DNA of 64,000 nucleotides from the NCBI RefSeq assembly GCF_036967215.1, contig NZ_CP146016.1:400501-464500 (forward strand). Direction: 5' to 3'. Position 1 is the first letter of the stretch. Every line of letters starts with the position of its first letter. Shown here piece by piece: positions 47,900-56,525 of the stretch. The position numbers were made by a program, and so were the translations under genes. The notes under the pieces are model-generated. The model made no database searches, had not been told where the DNA came from, and saw nothing but the letters and a program-made list of their open reading frames with translations. This stretch comes from Sulfolobus tengchongensis (GTDB lineage: Archaea > Thermoproteota > Thermoprotei_A > Sulfolobales > Sulfolobaceae).

Positions 47900-48796
47900 T
47901 TAAAAATATTTTTTTATAATAGCCCTTCTTATAGAGGCAAATTCTTCATAGCCGAATACTTGATCTCCTAGCATCTTTAAGAAGATATTTCCTTGTTTAC
48001 TTATTCCTTTTATAAACTTTCTTTTTGAAGATATATAATTACCTTCTCTAAATAATGAAAATAGTGCCTTTATTTGAGCTACTCTGTTTGGCCCTTTAAG
48101 GGATTGAAAGAATCTGGCGAGGAATAAGAGAGGAAAAGTGGTCAAAAGTTGTGTGATTTCATAGTATGTTAGTAAAAGTAGCATTTGATTCCTTAGCATT
48201 AGATATGATGTAAAAGGTGATGGTAGCTTTCTAAAAGTACCATGGGCCTCATGATATACTTTTGATTTTGGAACCATCAAAATTTTATATCCTGCCCTGT
48301 ATAATCTCCATGATAATTCAGCATCCTCCCAATAGAAGAAGTAATGTTCATCAAAACCTCCTACTTGCGCTACAATATCTCTCCTAACAAGAGCAGCTGC
48401 TGTGGAAAACCAAGGAATTAGTCTAGGTTTATCATCATATGGCCATTCTGTATAGAGACTTTGTGTAGCAGCTATATTCTCATCAGATTTTATGGTTTCT
48501 AGCAGTATGTCTAGCCAGTCTGGTTCTGGTCTGACGTCATTATCTAAAAATGCCATAAATTTGGTTTTAAACCTTTTTAAAGCAATATTTCTAGCATAAG
48601 CGGGACCATAATTTTTATCTAGTGGTATTATCTTTACATCTAACGATTTGACGTATTCTACACTTCCATCCTTTGATCCGTTATCTACAACTACTACTTC
48701 CTTATATGGGTATTTGGTATTTAGAACTGATGGCAAATATTTTTTTAATAGTTCTATTCCATTATAGTTCAACACGATTATTGGTATTTCCTCCAT
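47900..48796 (-). CDS. GT2 glycosyltransferase
   Basis: A 298-residue GT2 enzyme of the rhamnosyltransferase-like branch. It opens MEEIPIIVLNYNGIELLKKY, with DNGSKDGSVEYV as the nucleotide-sugar segment, AFLDNDVRPEPDW as the DXD region and FFYWEDAELSWRLYRAGYKI as the ED/W acceptor block, closely fitting the family consensus. The start of the divergent GT4 gene lies 59 bases away. It probably heads a two-gene operon with the GT2 downstream. Confidence 0.85.
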   Translation of the reverse strand: MEEIPIIVLNYNGIELLKKYLPSVLNTKYPYKEVVVVDNGSKDGSVEYVKSLDVKIIPLDKNYGPAYARNIALKRFKTKFMAFLDNDVRPEPDWLDILLETIKSDENIAATQSLYTEWPYDDKPRLIPWFSTAAALVRRDIVAQVGGFDEHYFFYWEDAELSWRLYRAGYKILMVPKSKVYHEAHGTFRKLPSPFTSYLMLRNQMLLLLTYYEITQLLTTFPLLFLARFFQSLKGPNRVAQIKALFSLFREGNYISSKRKFIKGISKQGNIFLKMLGDQVFGYEEFASIRRAIIKKYF

Positions 48797-48854
48797 CTGA
48801 GTATTTTATAGTACTAAAAGATTTATAAGCTAATATAATAAATAGCAAAGCAAA

Positions 48855-49955
48855 TTGAGGATAGTACAAGTTTCGCCATTCTATTATCCAGTAATAGGAG
48901 GTGTAGAGAGAGTAGTAAAAAAAATCTCTGAATTTCTAGCAAGTAAAGGCTATGAAGTTATAGTTGTAACCTATAATAGAGATAGGAATAACAAGACAAG
49001 ATATAAGTCAATAGAAGAAATAAATGGAGTAAAAGTAATAAGAGTGAATCCATTAATAGTGTGGTCTCATGGCAGTTATTCTCCATCCATAGCAGAGGTT
49101 GTGAAAGTATTGAAGCCTGATATTGTCCATGTACATGTTTGGAGACACCCTTATGTGTTTCAATTAAAGAACATTAATAGTATAAGGATCTTACAGCCCC
49201 ATTCACCATTCTATACGTTACAACAAGTAGGCTTTGTTACATACGCATATTATAAGTTGATAGATAATCTATTAGGTTCCGCTATTAGAAAATATAATAT
49301 TATAAGCATGACTCCGTTAGAACAACAACTACTCATGAAAAAATTTAATGTTAATTCAACACTTATTCCTAATGGTGTAGATGATGAATTGTTTTCAATA
49401 ACTCCACGAAGCTATGATTTCTACTTATATATTGGAAGACTCAGTAGAGAAAAAAACATCTTTACATTATTGAAAGCGTATAAGAGATCAAACATTAAGC
49501 GTAGCTTAATTTTAGCAGGACCCGATAATGGAATAGCCTCAGCTATTAGAGATTATATCAGAAAGGAAAATTTAAATGTAAAATATATAGGAGAGATATC
49601 AGAGAAAGAAAAAATAGAGCTGTTATCTGCATGTAGAGCTATAATCAATCCCAGTCCTTACGAAGGATTTGGACTTACATTGGTAGAAGCTGAGGCGATA
49701 GGTAAGCCTGCCATAATTGTTGGGCATGGAGGACAAGAGTTTGCTGCACCACCAGGATTAGCTAGTATAATGGCCGAAAATAGTGTTCAAAGTCTAGCGG
49801 ATGCTCTATTACAAATGGAAGACGATAAAATAGTTAAGGTATTGTCACAAGGAGCAAAAATGTGGGCAGAGAATTTCAAATTTAGTGTAATTATTAAAAA
49901 ATACTTGGAATATTATTTGAATCTTTTTGAAGGTAAAATAAACAGAGTATTATAA
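48855..49955 (+). CDS. GT4 glycosyltransferase
   Basis: A 366-residue GT-B enzyme of the GT4 type. The opening is MRIVQVSPFYYPVIGGVERV (start codon TTG at 48855), whose glycine-rich GGVERV loop binds the acceptor. The donor half has YIGRLSREKNI (about 194-204) and NPSPYEGFGLTLVEAEAIG with the full E-x7-E pair (about 265-283). A TATA-like stretch at 48829-48840 supports the TTG start. It diverges from the GT2 pair. Sugar and acceptor are not predictable. Confidence 0.85.
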   Translation: MRIVQVSPFYYPVIGGVERVVKKISEFLASKGYEVIVVTYNRDRNNKTRYKSIEEINGVKVIRVNPLIVWSHGSYSPSIAEVVKVLKPDIVHVHVWRHPYVFQLKNINSIRILQPHSPFYTLQQVGFVTYAYYKLIDNLLGSAIRKYNIISMTPLEQQLLMKKFNVNSTLIPNGVDDELFSITPRSYDFYLYIGRLSREKNIFTLLKAYKRSNIKRSLILAGPDNGIASAIRDYIRKENLNVKYIGEISEKEKIELLSACRAIINPSPYEGFGLTLVEAEAIGKPAIIVGHGGQEFAAPPGLASIMAENSVQSLADALLQMEDDKIVKVLSQGAKMWAENFKFSVIIKKYLEYYLNLFEGKINRVL

Positions 49956-50356
49956 TAATAATTAGACTATACAAAGTTTATAGTGAATAAAACGTAAATA
50001 TAGGTTAACTCGGCCTAACGAAAACATCCAGAATTTATAACTATATAACTTTTATTATGTTATCCATAGACTAATTACGCAAAAATTGTTATTAAAAGAA
50101 GATCAATATTCAGCATTTTTATTGTATTTTAAAATAATTTTTCTTACTAGTTATATCTTAGTTCATAAAAACTTTTAAGGAAATTTCATACTCTGAGCTT
50201 TATTGCTTAAGATAAGTTAAATTATCATATTCCGATTTTTTAATTTAATAGTGGATTTAACAGAATTGAGGAATAGGTCTTGTGAGTAAAAGGTCTTGTA
50301 TGAAATCTTAATATAAATGATCAAGGTTTTTAATCGATTATGAAAATATACTTCAG
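49956..50356. other. 401-bp gap without recognised gene
   Basis: The sequence between two same-strand glycosyltransferases is AT-rich with only a TATA-like box near 50327-50335 before the next start. I see no gene, repeat or RNA. Confidence 0.45.
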
Positions 50357-51487
50357 ATGACTAGATTACTTTATGTTAACTTTGGGCATCCTGCTATATC
50401 TGGAGCTACTACGACAGTTGTAGAATTAATGACAAGATTGCCAAATATGGGTGTTAAGGTAGATTTGATCGAAGTATTATCTAAAGATGAAAAAGGTTTA
50501 CTTGATACTTATCCCGAGCTTAATGACAAGATTAATTTAATTTCTCTTGTAAGATTACCCACAAATAATAATTTAATAGGGAGGACTATTAGGCAGATTT
50601 ATCGTAGTTCCATACTGAGAGCAAAAATAAGAAAAATGATTGATAATTACGATTTTATCATAGGCTTCGATACGAGAAAGACGATACATATGATTTATTC
50701 TGAGCCTTATATAATGTTTCCTTTATATAAATTTTATTTAGAATTGATTAAAATGACTAATTTAATTGACGGAACAGCATGGTTTATAAATTCGATAAAG
50801 GTCATTAGAAAATTTAAATCTAGTAAGTTGAATATTTGTGCAGGAAAAATTTTGCAAGAATTATTAGGGACTAAGTATAATATATACTGTAAGGCGCTTG
50901 AACCTCCTGCAGGCGTAGATTTAAATTTAATAAGGAACGTAGAGCCGTACAGCTACCAGTTTGATGCAATACATGTGTCTAGACAGGGTTTTATTAAAGG
51001 TACACCCGAAGCAATACAAGTTATGAGGATGTTAGAAAAACAAGGATATTCAAGATTTGCACTTATAGGATCACAAGATTATGGATTCGATTTAAATAGA
51101 TATTTAATGAATAAAGATAATATAAAATATTTTGGAGAGATAATAGATAAAAGAGTAATGTACTCTATTTTGAAATCAGCTAAAGTTTTTATCTATCCTA
51201 CGCATGCGGACTCTTTTGGAATAGTAGTTGCTGAAGCGTTAGCATGTGGCGTACCCGTAGTTGCTTATGATATACCTGCAATGAGGTATTATTATGGAGA
51301 TTGTAAATCTGTTAAACTAGTAAAAGAAGGTGATGTAAAACAAATGTTTCTAGAAGTCTTAGAGATTTTTAAAGATTATGACTACTATAAGGCCTTAGCA
51401 GAAGAATGCGCGTCCAAATATAGTTGGGACAAAGTAGCTGAGTCTTTCTTAAATATTTTGAAAGATTTACAACAGAAGTTTTCTTAA
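50357..51487 (+). CDS. GT4 glycosyltransferase
   Basis: A 376-residue GT-B enzyme starting MTRLLYVNFGHPAISGATTT. The C-terminal half has SRQGFIKGTPEAIQVM and the donor-site block YPTHADSFGIVVAEALACG (about 277-295), where an Asp takes the place of the first Glu. This resembles the first GT4 gene in the window (729-1883), which has the same Asp form. Its 3' end overlaps the convergent flippase gene by 21 bases. It acts in the cytoplasm on the lipid-linked glycan. Confidence 0.82.
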   Translation: MTRLLYVNFGHPAISGATTTVVELMTRLPNMGVKVDLIEVLSKDEKGLLDTYPELNDKINLISLVRLPTNNNLIGRTIRQIYRSSILRAKIRKMIDNYDFIIGFDTRKTIHMIYSEPYIMFPLYKFYLELIKMTNLIDGTAWFINSIKVIRKFKSSKLNICAGKILQELLGTKYNIYCKALEPPAGVDLNLIRNVEPYSYQFDAIHVSRQGFIKGTPEAIQVMRMLEKQGYSRFALIGSQDYGFDLNRYLMNKDNIKYFGEIIDKRVMYSILKSAKVFIYPTHADSFGIVVAEALACGVPVVAYDIPAMRYYYGDCKSVKLVKEGDVKQMFLEVLEIFKDYDYYKALAEECASKYSWDKVAESFLNILKDLQQKFS

Positions 51488-52972
51488 TATTTTTCCGATG
51501 TAATGTAAATGCGAATTCTGAATCACAGATATTAATATATCTAGTTCTTGTCTATTTATTACATTTATTTTTACATATATTCTATATAATAGAAGAATAA
51601 GAGAAATTGCTAATATTACTCCATATATATTTTGCATAAAAAGGACTGGGAGTAAGATGATAATAGAAATTATATATAATTTAAGAGTATCCCTTATAGG
51701 TAATTTAAAATTGTATAGCTTTTTAACGTAAGAAAACGAAATTATATAACCTGGAATCCATCCAATCCAATTACTTATAAAATATCCTAAATAGCTATAT
51801 TTCGGGACCAGAATTGTAAGCAATATGGTGTAAAAGATAATATTAATGGTATTTACTTTCGAAACGAATTTTGAATAACCTTGAAAGAGTAATAATGAAT
51901 TAATAATTGACACGCCTGCAATAGTTATGATAAGGGGGCTTATTAAAGATAACCTTAAGAGTGTAGGAGCTAAGGTATATTGATTGCCTGCAAGAAGATT
52001 AATTATCTCATTAGATAAAAACATTACAGAGATAACGATAGGTATTTGAACTATAATGTTTAATTTATATAATTCATTTACAATTTTTTTAATATCATGC
52101 TTATTTTTATCTAATTTCGATAATGTAGGTTGCAAGGCATATGAGAGTGGATTAAGGATAGTATCAAATAATGTACCTAGTTTAGATGAAGCATTAAGGT
52201 TTGAGATCACAAATATCGAAAAAAATCTATTAGTTAATGACGTGGCGTATATTCCCGAAATTGTATTTCCTAAAGATTGCATTACTAGTGGAATTCCAAA
52301 TCTTAGTAATTCTTTAATATCCACGAGACTTGGCCTGGCTAAAAATGAATTTCGTTTAAGTACAGCAATACCGTAAAAGATTACTCCACAATACCCTAAC
52401 ATATATCCTATTATGACGCCATATATCCTAAGAAAACTTAATCCTAGTCCTACACTAAAAATTGTTTGAAGTGAATAATGGATTATCCACATATTACTAT
52501 TTTCCTTGGTAAGTTCTAGTCCTAATATACCTGAAAATATAGAACTTGAAGCCCAGTATGGTATACAAAAAAGACTCGCAAATTCACCATAAGGAATAAC
52601 CTGGGGTTTATTGTAGATAAAGGTAAAAATATAGGGAGCTAAAATATACCCTATAATAGCTAGTATTATGCCATAGAGTACATCAAAGACTATTCCAGAA
52701 GATATCATGCGATATACCTTAGCTAGATTGTTGCTCTCTTTATATTTCGAAACGTAGCGTGTTACGGCCATATTAACACCTAAGTTACCGAATACACCAA
52801 CAGTGTAGGGCAAGGACATGGCTATGCTTAATATGCCGTAATCTGTAGGAGCTAAAATACGTATAACTAAGACCGATCCAATGAAACCAATGACATGGGA
52901 AATAAATCTTCCCTGTAACAAATTAATATAATTAGTTACTAGAGCTCTACCAAGCTTCTCTAGTTCTGTCAT
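51467..52972 (-). CDS. Wzx-type polysaccharide flippase
   Basis: A 501-residue membrane protein with about 12-14 helices, in the MVF/MATE-like polysaccharide transporter family. The start MTELEKLGRALVTNYINLLQ leads into the GRFISHVIGFIGSVLVIRIL helix, which fits the family. It would flip a lipid-linked oligosaccharide to the outer face. It follows a GT4 gene by 3 bases and has AGAGG at 52981-52985 as a Shine-Dalgarno, 8 bases before the ATG. It is the only flippase in the window, so it probably serves the whole island. Confidence 0.85.
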   Translation of the reverse strand: MTELEKLGRALVTNYINLLQGRFISHVIGFIGSVLVIRILAPTDYGILSIAMSLPYTVGVFGNLGVNMAVTRYVSKYKESNNLAKVYRMISSGIVFDVLYGIILAIIGYILAPYIFTFIYNKPQVIPYGEFASLFCIPYWASSSIFSGILGLELTKENSNMWIIHYSLQTIFSVGLGLSFLRIYGVIIGYMLGYCGVIFYGIAVLKRNSFLARPSLVDIKELLRFGIPLVMQSLGNTISGIYATSLTNRFFSIFVISNLNASSKLGTLFDTILNPLSYALQPTLSKLDKNKHDIKKIVNELYKLNIIVQIPIVISVMFLSNEIINLLAGNQYTLAPTLLRLSLISPLIITIAGVSIINSLLLFQGYSKFVSKVNTINIIFYTILLTILVPKYSYLGYFISNWIGWIPGYIISFSYVKKLYNFKLPIRDTLKLYIISIIILLPVLFMQNIYGVILAISLILLLYRIYVKINVINRQELDILISVIQNSHLHYIGKILRKLLL

Positions 52973-52975
52973 TTT

Positions 52976-54061
52976 TTAAACCTCTTTATATACCTTTATC
53001 AAAGCTTTAGCGATATTCAAGTAATTAAACTCTTTCGCTTTATCTAGTCCTTTCCTTATCATTTCTTTTCTTAAACCTTCATCAGATATAACCTTAGATA
53101 CTTTTTCAGCTATATCTTCTGGATCTTCTGGGTTAACTAAAAGACCTACTCCTTCTGCAAGTTCTTTCATAGACCATCTATCTGAAGTTACTACAGGTGT
53201 GCCACATGCCATCGCTTCTATTATTGGCATTCCAAATCCTTCATAAATAGAGGGAAAAAGGAATAGTTCACTCGCATTATAATATTTTACCAGTTCATCA
53301 TCACTTAAATGTTCATAGATTATTACATCTTTCGTATCTCCAAGCTCCTCTTGGATCATTCTTATACCATACCTCCAAAACGCGCCTACTATAACCAATT
53401 TTATATCATAGCTACGACGTATAATTTTGTACGCTCTGATCAAATTTCTAGGATTTTTGAGCCTATCATATCTTGCTACATTTAGAATAAATTTTCCAAT
53501 TTTTTGTCTTATCGGTGTAAGCTCCTTTTCACTGATTTTTCTAAATATTGGGTCTAACGGATTATAAACTACAGAAATCTTACTCTCATCAACATCAAGA
53601 AATTGAATTAGTTGTCTTCTAGTACTTTCAGAAATCGCTATTACGTGATCTATATTTTTAATAATTGTCTTTAGGACAAGAATGTTAAGCCTTTCTTTTG
53701 TGTTCATAAATTCAGGTAGAATTAATGGCTTAACGTCATGGACAGTTAATATTTTCTTATATCTAGCAGGTAAAAGTAACATAATGCTAGCACTTACATA
53801 CGGATAAACAAAATGATATACATCTGGATTTAATTTTCTGACTGCAAAATAATGTGATATTATATCCGTTATTATATCTTTTCCAAATATTTTAGGATAT
53901 TTTTTAATTTGCAAAGATTTAAAATCATTTCTGAGTTGTAACTTTGAGACTAGATAGACGTCTTCACCCAGCTCACTTAAACCTCTGTAAAACAAGAAGG
54001 TTAATCTACCTAGGCTCCATTCTCTATTAACACCAGCGAATCCCATGAGTGCAATTTTCAT
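52976..54061 (-). CDS. GT4 glycosyltransferase
   Basis: A 361-residue GT-B enzyme: opening MKIALMGFAGVNREWSLGRL, donor segment ILNVARYDRLKNPRNLIRA (about 191-209), and FPSIYEGFGMPIIEAMACG with E-x7-E (about 270-288) followed by the TPVVTSDRWSMKEL loop. It closely follows the mannosyltransferase-type GT4 consensus. It shares a transcript with the flippase, three bases downstream. Its ATG is 98 bases from the divergent GT2 gene. Confidence 0.85.
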   Translation of the reverse strand: MKIALMGFAGVNREWSLGRLTFLFYRGLSELGEDVYLVSKLQLRNDFKSLQIKKYPKIFGKDIITDIISHYFAVRKLNPDVYHFVYPYVSASIMLLLPARYKKILTVHDVKPLILPEFMNTKERLNILVLKTIIKNIDHVIAISESTRRQLIQFLDVDESKISVVYNPLDPIFRKISEKELTPIRQKIGKFILNVARYDRLKNPRNLIRAYKIIRRSYDIKLVIVGAFWRYGIRMIQEELGDTKDVIIYEHLSDDELVKYYNASELFLFPSIYEGFGMPIIEAMACGTPVVTSDRWSMKELAEGVGLLVNPEDPEDIAEKVSKVISDEGLRKEMIRKGLDKAKEFNYLNIAKALIKVYKEV

Positions 54062-54159
54062 TATGTTCTTACTTCTACCTATAGCTTATAAATGATTCGT
54101 AGATAGATAGTTATAATTTACGAATAGTTTTTTAAGTCTAATCTGATAATAAAATATCA

Positions 54160-55083
54160 ATGAGTGAACCATTAGTAAGTATAGTTATACCGACTTTGAA
54201 TTCACAAAAGACAGTTGAAAGTACTTTAGAATCTTTAAGTATACTTGATTATGATAATTTTGAGGTAATAGTTGTAGATAGCTATTCAACTGATAAAACT
54301 TTGAATATAGTAAGTAAATATGTGGAAAAATATAAGATAAGAATAGTTATGGAGAAAAGGAGAGGTAGAGGTGTAGCCTACAACAGAGGAATTTTTGAGA
54401 GTAGAGGAAAATATGTAGCCTTTCTAGATAGTGATGCTAGAGTAGGTACATCATCTTGGATTAAAAATGCGGTCAAAATTATGGAAAATGATGATAGTGT
54501 AGGAGTAGTTTTCACTAAGGTGTACTCACCTCCAGATTCTAAATTTATCCAGAAATCTATAGATACATTTTTATGTAAGGGATTTACAACTGCTAATGGA
54601 GCGATTTATAGAAAAGAAGCCGTAATAAAAGTAGGTGGATTTAATGAGAATATGAATTATATGCAGGAAGATGAACTTCTTTATAAGTTAGAGAAAGCAG
54701 GATATAAGTATAAGGTTAATTTCGATGATAAGATATATCATTATCATAGAGATTCAATAAAGTCATATGTTAAGCAGAATATGGAGGCTGCAATTGGAGC
54801 AAAATATTTCTATAAAATTACAAGGGAAAGATGGGTGATTAGGGACGCAGTATTACGTTTATCTACATTTTTATTGTCAATTATACTGGTTATAACACTT
54901 GCTATATTTAACCCAAAAATTTTGGGCTTGCTTTTATTATTGTTCTATATCTTAATATTGTTAAAAACTGAGTTTGAGACTTGCCCTCAATATAAATGGT
55001 CAAAATATGTGTATTTTTCTCCTTTTCTAATATATCTATCTATAGTAGGCTATTCAATAGGTTTTTTAACTCGTAAAGAATAA
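54160..55083 (+). CDS. GT2 glycosyltransferase with C-terminal membrane domain
   Basis: A 307-residue GT2 enzyme, opening MSEPLVSIVIPTLNSQKTVE. It has YVAFLDSDARVG as the DXD region, TTANGAIYRKEAVIKVGGFN and the YMQEDELLYKLEKAGYKYKV acceptor block. The last 80 residues hold about two helices that fix it to the membrane. A TATA-like box at 54128-54135 gives a leaderless start. It opens a same-strand run that reaches 58190, with the next gene 9 bases after its stop. Confidence 0.82.
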   Translation: MSEPLVSIVIPTLNSQKTVESTLESLSILDYDNFEVIVVDSYSTDKTLNIVSKYVEKYKIRIVMEKRRGRGVAYNRGIFESRGKYVAFLDSDARVGTSSWIKNAVKIMENDDSVGVVFTKVYSPPDSKFIQKSIDTFLCKGFTTANGAIYRKEAVIKVGGFNENMNYMQEDELLYKLEKAGYKYKVNFDDKIYHYHRDSIKSYVKQNMEAAIGAKYFYKITRERWVIRDAVLRLSTFLLSIILVITLAIFNPKILGLLLLLFYILILLKTEFETCPQYKWSKYVYFSPFLIYLSIVGYSIGFLTRKE

Positions 55084-55092
55084 AGAAAAATA

Positions 55093-55755
55093 ATGGTAGA
55101 TCTCAATCAATTGATAGCCCAATATAAATTAATCTATTCTCAGTACCTTATAAAACAAGAGATATATGAAATAGAGCTTTATGTTATAGCTAGTTTTCCA
55201 TTAATTATTTTTATCATCTATTATTTTTTTAAGGGTTCTTTTCAAAAATATTATTACTTATTATGGTTTAAGTTAAATAGAAACAAAAGAATTACTTCTA
55301 TAAAATCTTCGAAAGATAGTCTAGGTAAAGGTGTAGTGTTAGGACTAATTGTTATGTTATTAATATTTTCTTTTGGAGTTTATGTATTAAATACTCAGTC
55401 TAAAGAAAGCTTTTCTGAAATGTTGCTCCTAAATTCTAATGGTACTATTGGAAATTATCCTTCAAATCTTGTACCTGGTGAAATAGGATTGGTTTATGTC
55501 GAAGTACAAAATCATGAGGGAAAACCTATGCTTTATGAAATTAAAGTAATTTTGGAAGAAAATACTACAAATAGTACCTTATATACAATATTCAACATTG
55601 TAAATAATGATGGGGTTTGGAAAGCTCCAATAAATTTTTCAATAAATAGTACTGGTATATTTAAGATAGTGATATGTCTATACTATTATAATATAACAGT
55701 ACAAAATTTTGTTTACACCAACATTTTTGATCAACTAGTAGTAAGTGTGAGATGA
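55093..55755 (+). CDS. two-helix membrane protein with outer beta domain
   Basis: A 220-residue protein with helices near residues 28-45 and 80-100 and a cytoplasmic basic loop between them (NRNKRITSIKSSKDS). The outer part (about 100-220) has LVPGEIGLVYVEVQNHEGKP and other strand-rich segments of an Ig-like type with N-glycosylation sites. No family recognised. It lies 9 bases after the GT2 gene and so is part of that transcript; it may be a partner in glycan export or display. Confidence 0.55.
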   Translation: MVDLNQLIAQYKLIYSQYLIKQEIYEIELYVIASFPLIIFIIYYFFKGSFQKYYYLLWFKLNRNKRITSIKSSKDSLGKGVVLGLIVMLLIFSFGVYVLNTQSKESFSEMLLLNSNGTIGNYPSNLVPGEIGLVYVEVQNHEGKPMLYEIKVILEENTTNSTLYTIFNIVNNDGVWKAPINFSINSTGIFKIVICLYYYNITVQNFVYTNIFDQLVVSVR

Positions 55756-55796
55756 TTAATTAAGTATAAATACTTAAAACCAATATAACATGGATA

Positions 55797-56273
55797 GTGA
55801 ATATGCAAAAGCAGAGCGTAATGTTAAATAAAACCGTTGAGGAAACAATAGATGAGTTGATTAAGAATGGATATAATAAAATTGACGCAATAAAATTTGT
55901 CCATGACAATTACGATATAGAGAATAAATTAGATTTGATTAGCTTTCTTATTCATATAAGTTCCTTAGTGCTATTATTGTCTTTGTTTGTTACAGTGCCT
56001 CTGGTAATCTTTTTAAAGATTGCACTAGGTACGTTTTATTCTATATTTTTTGTGGGCTATGTTATATTAAAGGTATTTTACTCTAAGGAACTAAGACAAC
56101 TTTCAGAGTTGCAGTTACTTGGTCTTTCATTAGGAGTTAGTTTTGCCGTAATAGGTATACTAGGATTATTACTAAATTTCACTGTAGGCATTACTTCTCA
56201 AACTGCTATATATAGTGTAGTAGGTATAACAGAATTGTTTAACTTAATATCTAATTTAAGGGGGTCAAAATGA
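55797..56273 (+). CDS. membrane protein, unknown (about 4 helices)
   Basis: A 158-residue protein. The first 45 residues are soluble and polar (MLNKTVEETIDELIKNGYNK) like a short helical domain, followed by about four helices. It starts at a GTG at 55797 or the ATG at 55803; a TATA-like box TACTTAAAA at 55771-55779 supports either. Its stop overlaps the start of the next gene by four bases (ATGA). No family recognised. Confidence 0.55.
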   Translation: MNMQKQSVMLNKTVEETIDELIKNGYNKIDAIKFVHDNYDIENKLDLISFLIHISSLVLLLSLFVTVPLVIFLKIALGTFYSIFFVGYVILKVFYSKELRQLSELQLLGLSLGVSFAVIGILGLLLNFTVGITSQTAIYSVVGITELFNLISNLRGSK

Positions 56274-56512
56274 ACTATAAAAATTATCCAATAAGTTTAG
56301 GGATAACATACTCAGTTCTTTCCTCTATTTTTGCAGCTCTTAATGTTACTGATCTGAGAATATACGTCTTAACTTTCGCTATACTTTCCGTAATGATAGA
56401 GATAATTTACTATCCTTTTCCAAGGAAATTTGGTTATATAGCATCTGCTATTAGTGGGTTTTGGGTAATATGGAGTATTTACTATGTGTTACAGATATTT
56501 GGAGTAGTATGA
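56270..56512 (+). CDS. small membrane protein, unknown
   Basis: An 80-residue protein with two or three hydrophobic segments (about 10-25, 27-44 and 52-75) and little else. Its ATG overlaps the preceding stop as ATGA, and the gene that follows has its Shine-Dalgarno at this gene's stop. The close coupling on both sides supports that it is a real gene. It may be a small subunit of the membrane enzyme that follows. No family recognised. Confidence 0.55.
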   Translation: MNYKNYPISLGITYSVLSSIFAALNVTDLRIYVLTFAILSVMIEIIYYPFPRKFGYIASAISGFWVIWSIYYVLQIFGVV

Positions 56513-56513
56513 G

Positions 56514-56519
56514 GGTGAT
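56514..56519 (+). promoter_or_regulatory. Shine-Dalgarno for the GT-C-like gene
   Basis: GGTGAT starts 12 bases before the ATG at 56526, right after the previous gene's stop. It marks an in-operon start, unlike the leaderless starts common elsewhere here. Confidence 0.55.
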
Positions 56520-56525
56520 TTTATT

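Noticed and set aside
52056-52376. 106-codon frame antisense to the flippase
   Set aside because: It is fully covered by the flippase gene and has no family features.
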